A stretch of DNA of 12,769 nt from an uncultured bacterium (GTDB taxonomy: Bacteria; Planctomycetota; Uabimicrobiia; Uabimicrobiales; JABWCH01): the NCBI GenBank assembly GCA_938003875.1, contig CALKWO010000160.1:1-12769 (forward strand), written 5' to 3'. Below, piece after piece: positions 6,764 through 12,769 of this stretch. Within the stretch, counting starts at the first letter, position 1, and each line of letters starts with the position of its first letter. A program made the position numbers and the translations under genes. The notes beneath the pieces are model-generated. The model did not search any database and was not told where the DNA came from. It saw nothing but the letters and a program-made list of their open reading frames with translations.

Positions 6764-7265
6764 CTATTTGCCTTTCCAATTGAGCAATCTGGTCTCTTAA
6801 AACAGCAGCATCTTCATATCTTTCTTCTGCTATTGCTATTTTCAATTTTGATTTGAATTTTTCTATATTTTCTGTATTTTCTTTTTTTTGTAAAAATTGC
6901 TTCGCTTTTTTGCCAATATGGCGAGTGCTGCTATTCATTGTTTCTAACATGCTTTCTATATATTTCTTAAAAACCTCATAATCGTTCGCACAGCCCAAGC
7001 GTGGATGTTTCTGAAATTCCTGGAAGGTCATGCCACAAAAAGAGCATTTTTCATTTTGCTTTTCTATGCTGGAAAGCTGAAAGAGAAAAATATCTAAAAA
7101 ATCCGACAAAATCTTTTTCAAAGAATCTTCCACATCGGGTTTTTCTATGATAGGGGAAATTGTGTTGGCACAGCTTTCACAAAAACAATGCTGCTGCCTT
7201 TGTTTGCCCTTTACTTCGCTATAAAAAACTGTTGCTTCCTTTTTTTGGCATTTTTCGCAAAGCAT
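6750..7265 (-). CDS. mcsA: McsA-type zinc-finger/UVR activator of the arginine kinase
   Basis: 171 residues with the McsA layout. A first zinc finger uses C3-x2-C6 and C29-x2-C32 (C27 also nearby). A second has C74-x2-C77 and C92 within GCANDYEVF, where the usual final cysteine (GCxxCY) is replaced by Asp95. A C-terminal UVR (UvrB/UvrC) coiled segment spans about 137-166 with the pattern AIAEERYEDAAVLRDQI. In Bacillus McsA binds and stimulates McsB; the overlapping mcsB gene supports the same role here. AGGAT, 6 nt before the ATG, supports the start. It is 26 bp downstream of a Ser/Thr kinase gene and probably cotranscribed with it. Confidence 0.9.
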   Translation of the reverse strand: MLCEKCQKKEATVFYSEVKGKQRQQHCFCESCANTISPIIEKPDVEDSLKKILSDFLDIFLFQLSSIEKQNEKCSFCGMTFQEFQKHPRLGCANDYEVFKKYIESMLETMNSSTRHIGKKAKQFLQKKENTENIEKFKSKLKIAIAEERYEDAAVLRDQIAQLERQIDGTL

Positions 7266-7291
7266 ATTTATCCTATTCTGTAAAAAATTCT

Positions 7292-8236
7292 CTAAAATTT
7301 TTCAGGAAAAATTTCCTTTAAATACTTGATCAGAGTATCGTTGGTAGGGCCATATCCCTTGTCATAAAGAAAATGTTCCAGATCCAGGCACATCTTTTGG
7401 GCTGTCTGGTAGCGCAGATGCCTCCTTTTTTCCAGAGATTTATAAAGAATCTCTTCTACTTTTGAGGGAATATCCTGCCTTTTTTCTCGAATAGAAGGAA
7501 TTGTATCCTTGATAATCTGGTAACGCGTCATCAATGTTTTTTTGTTTTCTTTGGCATACAGACTTTCGCCAGCTAGAATTTCATAAAAGCAAATTCCCAG
7601 AGAAAAAATATCCGAGCGTCCATCTGTTTTTTGAAATGATGCCTGCTCTGGCGACATATAAGGGACTTTCCCATAAAGGATTTCGCCTTCTCCATCGAAC
7701 ATGAAATCTCTTGCTTTGGCAATTCCAAAATCTGTTAGTTTTACTACGCTATCAAAAGCCAGCATAATATTGTTGGGAGATACGTCTCGATGGACAATAC
7801 AAAGCAGCTCACCATTTCTGTCTCTTTTGGTATGAGCATAATGCAAGGCTCTGCATACCCTGCTGATGATAAAGCAGCAGAGATCTACAGGGATTTTTTT
7901 CCCGCTTTGTACATGCCTTTCATGAAATTCCTGAAGCGTCACACCATGAATATATTCCATAGCGATATAAAACGTATTGCAAATTTTACCCAACTGATAA
8001 ACCTGGGCAATATTTTCATGAATCAGGTCAGCGACGAGCTTGGCCTCGCCAATAAACATCTGAACAAAAGCATTATCCGCAGCAAGGTCTTCCATCAGTG
8101 TTTTGATCACCACTCTTTTGGCAAACCCTTCAATGCCTAATTGAAAAGCTTCATAGATTTCCCCCATACCCCCTGAAGCGATCTTGCGGATTAGCTTATA
8201 CTCATTGCTATCTTGTATTTCTTCTGGTTCCAGCAT
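7292..8236 (-). CDS. Cytosolic Hanks-type Ser/Thr protein kinase
   Basis: A 314-residue kinase made almost entirely of the catalytic domain. The glycine loop is ASGGMGEIY at 20-28; K45 (VVIKTL) and E64 are the expected Lys-Glu pair. HRDVSPNN is at 149-156 (D151, N156), DFG at 169-171 and the SPEQ of the activation segment at 195-198. All catalytic residues are present, so it should be active. No transmembrane segment or extracellular sensor (PASTA, WD40, TPR) follows, unlike PknB, so it is probably soluble. The ribosome binding site is weak. It lies 15 bp after the LDH2-type dehydrogenase and 26 bp before mcsA. Its substrate is unknown; neighbouring McsA/McsB are candidates by context only. 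Confidence 0.92.
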   Translation of the reverse strand: MLEPEEIQDSNEYKLIRKIASGGMGEIYEAFQLGIEGFAKRVVIKTLMEDLAADNAFVQMFIGEAKLVADLIHENIAQVYQLGKICNTFYIAMEYIHGVTLQEFHERHVQSGKKIPVDLCCFIISRVCRALHYAHTKRDRNGELLCIVHRDVSPNNIMLAFDSVVKLTDFGIAKARDFMFDGEGEILYGKVPYMSPEQASFQKTDGRSDIFSLGICFYEILAGESLYAKENKKTLMTRYQIIKDTIPSIREKRQDIPSKVEEILYKSLEKRRHLRYQTAQKMCLDLEHFLYDKGYGPTNDTLIKYLKEIFPEKF

Positions 8237-8251
8237 AATTATGATTTTTTC

Positions 8252-9361
8252 TTAAAAAGGAAAAACAAAATCGTGAAGAGACCACTTATTCTTTAAATCC
8301 AGAATCATCTTTTGCAAAGTCTGATTGATCGGAATTCCTACTTTTTCTCTTTCCTGTCTCGTGATATACTCTTTTTCGCCTGCTACATATATTTTTTCCT
8401 GTCCTGGTGATTTCTGGGAATCATGAAAAACACGAATCATACATCCGATGATTTTTTTGCATTGCTCCACAGGAAGGAAATGGCCGATATCTATTGCCAT
8501 GAAGAAATGCCCTAACCCTAGTGGTATATCTTTTCCGTCATGAACGCCACTTGTATCTCTCAGATAGTTCGCCTGGCTCAAGGCAGCACTCAATATCTCG
8601 ACCATGGTAGAAAGGCCATATCCTTTATGCCCGCTGGTCTCTTCGCCTATGCCACCTAAAGGCAGAAGGGCAGCAGCACCATCTACAAGGTCTTTGAGGA
8701 TGGCTTTGGAATCCAGAGCATACTCTCCCTTATTGTTGATGACGAGACCTTCTGGGGTAGGAAGCCCAAGCTTTTCCAGAACTTCGATTTTTCCTCTCTG
8801 GCAGATGGAGGTTGCCATATCCAGAAGAAAAGGATAGGGCAAATCGCTAGGAATCCCAAAGCTAATAGGATTTGTTCCAAGCAGGGGCTCTACTCCAAAC
8901 GTAGGATTTACAGAAGGCCTTGCGTTTGTAAAGGTAAAGCCTATCATATTATTTTTTACTGCCATCATGGTATAGTAACCTGCAATTCCAAAATGATTGC
9001 TATTTCTCGCTACGCTGATACCGCAACCATATTTCCTGGCCTTTTCTATGGCAATTTTCATGGCATTGTAAGAAACAATCTGCCCCATGCCATTGCTTCC
9101 GTCTATCACAGTACAGGCATCTTTATCACTTACGATTTTCCAATCCGTCCCTGACAACTGGATATTTTTTTCAATCCTGTCTGCATACATTTTCAAACGG
9201 TTGATTCCATGAGAATCGATTCCACATAAATCCGCTTCCATCAAGACATCAGCACAAATCTTCGCTTCATCGGAAGGAACACCTGACTTCTCAAAAACCA
9301 CTTCCATAAATCTTCGAAGAACATCACACGGTAGAGAGATTGTATTTTCTTGCTTTATCAT
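8252..9361 (-). CDS. Malate/L-lactate dehydrogenase (LDH2 family)
   Basis: A 369-residue NAD(P)-dependent 2-hydroxyacid dehydrogenase of the LDH2/MDG2 family, unrelated to Rossmann-fold malate dehydrogenases. Motifs: GIDSHGINRLKMYADRI at about 47-63 with His51; ARNSNHFGIAGYY at about 118-130; LLGTNPISFGIP at about 160-171; LDMATS at 180-185; and GHKGYGLSTMVEI at 244-256. Members act on malate, L-lactate, ureidoglycolate or sulfolactate; the substrate here cannot be fixed. A frame extending upstream to 9469 overlaps the debranching enzyme gene and has no family similarity. AAAGGAA, 7 nt before the ATG at 9361, decides the start, leaving a 20-bp gap to the upstream gene. Confidence 0.9.
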   Translation of the reverse strand: MIKQENTISLPCDVLRRFMEVVFEKSGVPSDEAKICADVLMEADLCGIDSHGINRLKMYADRIEKNIQLSGTDWKIVSDKDACTVIDGSNGMGQIVSYNAMKIAIEKARKYGCGISVARNSNHFGIAGYYTMMAVKNNMIGFTFTNARPSVNPTFGVEPLLGTNPISFGIPSDLPYPFLLDMATSICQRGKIEVLEKLGLPTPEGLVINNKGEYALDSKAILKDLVDGAAALLPLGGIGEETSGHKGYGLSTMVEILSAALSQANYLRDTSGVHDGKDIPLGLGHFFMAIDIGHFLPVEQCKKIIGCMIRVFHDSQKSPGQEKIYVAGEKEYITRQEREKVGIPINQTLQKMILDLKNKWSLHDFVFPF

Positions 9362-9381
9362 TTTTGTTTCCTTTATTCTTT

Positions 9382-10629
9382 TTATAATGAAGACGGGCCA
9401 AGCAGTTTCATGGCTCTGTAATTTTCTGCAACACTCCAGGCCTGTTTCTGGCAGCCTTTTCGATTCCATTTTTTGGCGCAGGAACAGTCTCCATCCAGTA
9501 TTTCAGGTATGGAGTCTGTTTCCTGAAGAAAAGTTTGTAATGTATCAAAGTAGCGTTTTTCTTCCAGTATCTGCATGGTTTTTTCTTTGCCATAGGCAAA
9601 CAAGCAACCTTCTACGAAATATCCTGTTAGCCAGGGCCATATAGTTCCCTGGTGATACGAACTTTCGTCTGTATGGATACCTTTATAATCAGGATCACAG
9701 GCAGGCAAAGTGCGAAGGCCATAAGGCGTAAACAGGTCTTTTGTGACTCTGTCCATGATGGCAATAGCATCTTTTTTTTCATCCCATAATCCCATAGCGA
9801 TGCTAAAGATTTGGTTGGGACGGATTTTCCTGCTTTGGCTTTCCTCTCCTTCTATTGTATCATAAAGACAATTTTCCTGAAAATTCCAGAACTTTTTATA
9901 GTTTAGCTTTACTTCTTTGGCTATCTCATGGTATTTTTTTTCAGGAGAAATTTCACCCATAAAACGCAAGGCATTGTACCAGAGAGCATTGATTTCGGCT
10001 GCTTTCCCATGGCGACTCGATACAGGCAAAGCTCCATGAGGCCTTGCATCCATCCATGTCAACTGTGTCTGCTCACTGCCAGCCACAAGCAAAGAATCAT
10101 AAGCATCTCTATATATCTTAATGGTACTGGAAAGGATTTTTTCATCTTCCTGCCAGGTATCTTCAAAGGAAATTCCTTCTATCATACTGTTCAGGATTTC
10201 TTCCAAAATTTGCTTTACGCTTTGTTCTTTTTCTTTTTTTTGTATCCTGGCCTGAAAAAAAGCATTGTCCTTTGTAGCGTATAAATACGCCTGTATTGCA
10301 ACAAAAAGCCAAAAGGTAGCATCTACACTATTATATCTTGGATTCGTCCCATCTCCAAGAAAGTTTGGCAAAATTCCTCTATGAACAAAACCCAGATAGT
10401 TTTCCAAAACAAGGCGGAACACGTCCCATCTCTCTGTTGCCAGGAAAATGCCTGGGCAGGAAATCATGGTATCTCTTCCCCAATTATAGAGAAAAGCCCC
10501 GCATCTCTGATCAAAATGAGGAGAGCCCGCAATGATGGTCCAGTTTTTCAACACAGGATCATAGTACAAAAAATCCCAACAAGCTTTTTTTAAAGAGTCT
10601 ATCAGCATTTTTATAAACTTTCTATGCAC
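9382..10629 (-). CDS. Glycogen debranching enzyme, catalytic domain only (amylo-alpha-1,6-glucosidase)
   Basis: 415 residues matching the C-terminal (alpha/alpha)6-barrel of glycogen debranching enzymes, which hydrolyses alpha-1,6 branch glucose. Motifs: WTIIAG at 30-35, NWGRDTMISCPG at 49-60, GILPN at 85-89, RYNSVDATFW at 98-107, LTWMDAR at 190-196 (D194 a candidate acid), GKAAEINALWYNAL at 208-221, RPNQIF at 270-275, TPYGLRTL at 301-308 and YHQGTIWPW at 325-333. The N-terminal glycogen-binding domain (about 250-300 residues) of typical bacterial members is missing, and the upstream methyltransferase gene ends 3 nt before the GTG start, so it is not hidden nearby. An ATG at 10608 is an alternative start. 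It may act on short oligosaccharides or with a separate binding partner. Confidence 0.85.
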   Translation of the reverse strand: MHRKFIKMLIDSLKKACWDFLYYDPVLKNWTIIAGSPHFDQRCGAFLYNWGRDTMISCPGIFLATERWDVFRLVLENYLGFVHRGILPNFLGDGTNPRYNSVDATFWLFVAIQAYLYATKDNAFFQARIQKKEKEQSVKQILEEILNSMIEGISFEDTWQEDEKILSSTIKIYRDAYDSLLVAGSEQTQLTWMDARPHGALPVSSRHGKAAEINALWYNALRFMGEISPEKKYHEIAKEVKLNYKKFWNFQENCLYDTIEGEESQSRKIRPNQIFSIAMGLWDEKKDAIAIMDRVTKDLFTPYGLRTLPACDPDYKGIHTDESSYHQGTIWPWLTGYFVEGCLFAYGKEKTMQILEEKRYFDTLQTFLQETDSIPEILDGDCSCAKKWNRKGCQKQAWSVAENYRAMKLLGPSSL

Positions 10630-10632
10630 CTG

Positions 10633-11901
10633 CTATTTTTTTTCTAAAACCACCAGAAATTCCAGGTGAGCTGTAGCAGGGAAAAAATTGTATCCTTTGG
10701 TAAAGACGATTCTGTAGCTATCTGTCAAAGATGAAATGTTTTCCATGCAACTGGAAATATTGCAGGAAAGATAGACAATTCGTTTCGGTTTTTCTTTTAG
10801 AATACGAGCAATGACTTTTTTATGCAGGCCTGTTCTGGGTGGGTCTACAATGACAACCTTGCCTGGTTGTATATAATCCAAAAGGCTCTCTGTCTCTCCT
10901 CGAATAGCATAAAAATGATTTAGCTCCAGCTTTCTGATATTTTCACGAGCCAGAAGAATAGAATCATCACAACTATCTAACAGTAAGCATTTTCTGATAC
11001 TATCCGAAAGAGATATACTAATAGACCCGACTCCACTATAGCAGTCTAAAACCTCTTCTCCTTCTACAAAAGCTCTTATATCACTCAAGGCAAGGGTGAA
11101 TACATCAGGATTTACCTGAAAAAAACTCATTAATCCATATTGTAACCTTTTCCCATGCAAATTTTCCACAATAAAACTTTCTCCTTGATGATAAAGTTTT
11201 TTTGTAATCACAGAAGCAGGGCAAAGAGGGTTGGAAAAATATATGCTAAAGCCCTTCAGATATTTTAGATCAGGCAAATCCAGACAAGAAAAAGTTTCTT
11301 CATTCAAAAAAATGCCAGCCAGTACATCTCCTTCTTTGTTGCAACGAAGTATAACGTTTTTTAGCATGTTTTCTTTGACGTTATTTTGATTGAGCCAGTC
11401 TACCAGGCAAGAGGCCGTTTCCTGAATCTCTCTTTGTGCCAGAATACATCCGCTAATCGGAATTTTGCTCTGGCGATCCCTTTCATAAAAAGAAAGGCTG
11501 ATCTTATCTTCCACTGTTGTGAAGCTCAGTTCCATCTTATTCCTGTATTGAAATCTTTGTGTGCCAGAAGCAAAAGTAAAATTGGCATCTTTTATGCCAT
11601 ATTGTTCCAAAATTTCTCGTGCAATTTGCTCCTTAAAAAAATTTTCCGAGGCAAAATCCATGATTTGCCAGGGGCTACAGGATAGATAATGGTCTTCCAG
11701 GGGGGCCTGACGATACGATACTGCCTGGATTATTTTTGTAGCGATCCCTTTGTATCTATCATGCTTCTTTCTAAAAACAAGAGCTTCGACCTTTTCACCT
11801 GGTAAGGCATTGTAAACTTCCAGCTTTGTCTCACGATATTTTGATAGCCCCCCGCCTTCGGGAAGGAGCTTTTCGATCTGGCATTCTATAATCTTATTCA
11901 T
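10633..11901 (-). CDS. TrmA/RumA-family RNA (uracil-5-)-methyltransferase
   Basis: A 422-residue S-adenosylmethionine-dependent enzyme expected to make 5-methyluridine in 23S rRNA or tRNA. An N-terminal TRAM RNA-binding domain (about 1-60, with EGGGLSKY) precedes the catalytic part. Motifs: FFQVNP at 260-265, DCYSGVGS at 286-293 (SAM binding), VDPPRTGL at 352-359, YLSCN at 377-381 with nucleophile C380, and FFPATAHLE at 406-414 with E414. The four-cysteine iron-sulfur cluster of RumA is not conserved: the CGGC region reads LSCSPWQ, with only C75. Target specificity (rRNA or tRNA) cannot be decided. AAGGA directly abuts the ATG, too close to be ideal. It is the first gene of the eight-gene leftward run. 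Confidence 0.88.
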   Translation of the reverse strand: MNKIIECQIEKLLPEGGGLSKYRETKLEVYNALPGEKVEALVFRKKHDRYKGIATKIIQAVSYRQAPLEDHYLSCSPWQIMDFASENFFKEQIAREILEQYGIKDANFTFASGTQRFQYRNKMELSFTTVEDKISLSFYERDRQSKIPISGCILAQREIQETASCLVDWLNQNNVKENMLKNVILRCNKEGDVLAGIFLNEETFSCLDLPDLKYLKGFSIYFSNPLCPASVITKKLYHQGESFIVENLHGKRLQYGLMSFFQVNPDVFTLALSDIRAFVEGEEVLDCYSGVGSISISLSDSIRKCLLLDSCDDSILLARENIRKLELNHFYAIRGETESLLDYIQPGKVVIVDPPRTGLHKKVIARILKEKPKRIVYLSCNISSCMENISSLTDSYRIVFTKGYNFFPATAHLEFLVVLEKK

Positions 11902-11955
11902 TCCTTATTCTTTCTTACTTCAAATTGTATGAGAAATCGTTTTAGAATAAACGAT

Positions 11956-11984
11956 AGCATAGTTTAGTTTAATGGATATTTCAA
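11956..11984 (-). promoter_or_regulatory. Sigma-70-like promoter for the methyltransferase gene run
   Basis: On the minus strand, TTGAAA (11979-11984) is followed after 17 bp by TATGCT (11956-11961). The leader to the ATG at 11901 would be about 48 nt. It is back to back with the promoter proposed for the divergent plus-strand gene. Confidence 0.42.
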
Positions 11985-12015
11985 TCTTTTTTTCTCTTGA
12001 AGTAGCAGAATTTTC

Positions 12016-12044
12016 TTGATAAACTGATTCCTGGCTTTTATTAA
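12016..12044 (+). promoter_or_regulatory. Sigma-70-like promoter for the exported protein gene
   Basis: TTGATA (12016-12021) and TATTAA (12039-12044) are separated by 17 bp. The start would lie near 12051, leaving a short leader that contains the ribosome binding site GGGAGG at 12058-12063. Confidence 0.4.
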
Positions 12045-12069
12045 ATCTTATTTTTTTGGGAGGTTCTAT

Positions 12070-12702
12070 ATGAAAAAATATCTTTTTTTATTCATGATAC
12101 TGTCTATGCAAGGTATTTTTGCTATCTCAATAGAGCTATCCGCATTTTCTGGCTCTTCAATCACCGTCAACTGGGATACTTTTCCTGATGGCACAACCGT
12201 TGGGCATAGAGTGGCTATCACAAACCAGTACCAGTCCTGGGGGATATTGTTATCTTCTCCAGAGACAGGCGATCCTCTTAGTATATCGGCTGCCAGTGAT
12301 GCTTTTTCCGATCCCAATTTGCTCGCTCCTCCAGGTCTTTATAGTGGAACGATTGTTATCGAATTTGTAGATCCAACGACGGGACTACGTTCTCCTTATT
12401 TCACAACTCTACGAGCAGGCACCAAAATAGATCCAACTTGCGGTGGGACATCGGTAACTCTGAAAGCCTATGATTATTATGGAAATTTATTAGGAACGGA
12501 TGTCGGCACACAAGGCACATTCATCGGAATCGAATCTACCCAAAGAATCAGCTATGTAAGTATCAATGGGCCTAACTATACAATAGATGATTTTATTTAC
12601 GAGCCATTTTCTTTAGGTATGGTATTGCCAGAAATGACGACTTTTCTTTATAGCCTATTGGCTCTAAGCATCTTATTTTTTGTCCAATGGAAAAAAAACT
12701 AA
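12070..12702 (+). CDS. Exported protein with PEP-CTERM-like C-terminal sorting signal
   Basis: 210 residues. The N-terminus (MKKYLFLFMILSMQGIFA) is a classical signal peptide, probably cut after Ala18. The body is Ser/Thr/Gly-rich and beta-like, with GTIVIEFVDP at about 93-102, SVTLKAYDYYGNLLG at about 128-142 and a closing TIDDFIYEP at 171-179. This pattern recurs, from memory, in PEP-CTERM surface proteins of unknown function. The C-terminus has LPEM at 186-189, a hydrophobic segment at about 191-205, and WKKN. That is the tripartite layout of PEP-CTERM signals processed by exosortase, but with LPEM in place of VPEP. GGGAGG, 6 nt before the ATG, is a strong ribosome binding site. It is the only clear plus-strand gene; no exosortase is in the window. 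Its molecular role is unknown. Confidence 0.8.
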   Translation: MKKYLFLFMILSMQGIFAISIELSAFSGSSITVNWDTFPDGTTVGHRVAITNQYQSWGILLSSPETGDPLSISAASDAFSDPNLLAPPGLYSGTIVIEFVDPTTGLRSPYFTTLRAGTKIDPTCGGTSVTLKAYDYYGNLLGTDVGTQGTFIGIESTQRISYVSINGPNYTIDDFIYEPFSLGMVLPEMTTFLYSLLALSILFFVQWKKN

Positions 12703-12715
12703 TTTGAATGATACA

Positions 12716-12736
12716 CCTATATTCCGCAGCTTGTAA
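12716..12736 (+). repeat. Full copy of the CCTATATTCCGCAGCTTGTAA repeat at the right edge
   Basis: Identical over 21 bp to 1517-1537 and in the same orientation. It starts 14 bp after the stop of the exported protein gene. If it is the left end of an insertion sequence, the transposase gene would lie beyond the window. The 33 bp that follow contain no recognisable start of a gene. Confidence 0.7.
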
Positions 12737-12769
12737 GTGAACTTTTTCGATTTTTAAAGAGAACCACAG

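Noticed and set aside
9362..9469. Upstream extension of the LDH2-family dehydrogenase
   Set aside because: It overlaps the end of the debranching enzyme gene, has no family similarity, and the ATG at 9361 has a clear ribosome binding site.
12070..12317. Minus-strand open frame of 83 codons opposite the exported protein
   Set aside because: It lacks a ribosome binding site and lies opposite a gene with a signal peptide, strong ribosome binding site and sorting tail.

Overview
AT-rich bacterial chromosome segment. All recognisable genes lie on the minus strand except one at the right edge. Several traits together suggest a member of the Planctomycetes-Verrucomicrobia-Chlamydiae group or a relative: an McsA/McsB arginine-kinase pair beside a cytosolic Ser/Thr kinase, a sigma-54 enhancer-binding protein, and an exported protein with a PEP-CTERM-like tail. 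This assignment is inference from gene content only; the window holds no rRNA or other phylogenetic marker.

Left edge (1-417): no intact gene. It holds a decayed mini-element: the first ~31 codons of a four-helix-bundle (S23/IVP-type) gene with a good ribosome binding site, stopping abruptly and bracketed by inverted arrays of the hexamer TTCCCG. A lone copy of an IS-end-like repeat follows, then a strong terminator for the next gene.

418-2824: a probable three-gene operon read leftwards: short-chain dehydrogenase, 4-OT-type tautomerase, Tat-exported aldo/keto reductase. It has a sigma-70-like promoter at 2796-2824, a pair of 10-bp direct repeats placed like operators, and a hairpin terminator at 384-417. 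The three enzyme classes fit carbonyl or small-molecule conversion; the substrates cannot be read from the sequence.

2910-11901: a tight unidirectional run of eight genes: a TrmA/RumA-like RNA uracil methyltransferase, a glycogen-debranching catalytic domain, a malate/lactate (LDH2) dehydrogenase, a Ser/Thr kinase, mcsA, mcsB, holA (DNA polymerase III delta) and a GAF sigma-54 activator. Gaps are 3-61 nt, with one overlap (mcsA/mcsB), so much of it may be one transcript. It mixes housekeeping (holA, RNA methylation), glycogen/carbon metabolism and regulatory protein phosphorylation on Ser/Thr and Arg.

12070-12702: a plus-strand exported protein with a signal peptide and a C-terminal LPEM-transmembrane-basic tail. 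It is divergent from the methyltransferase gene and has its own promoter and strong ribosome binding site. A second full copy of the IS-end-like repeat begins 14 bp after its stop and may mark an insertion sequence continuing beyond the window.

No complete defence system, CRISPR array, tRNA or rRNA was seen. The most unusual items are the hexamer-bracketed remnant, the dispersed CCTAYATTCCGCA repeat, and the kinase-McsA-McsB cluster with its altered zinc-ligand and RDxxRA positions.
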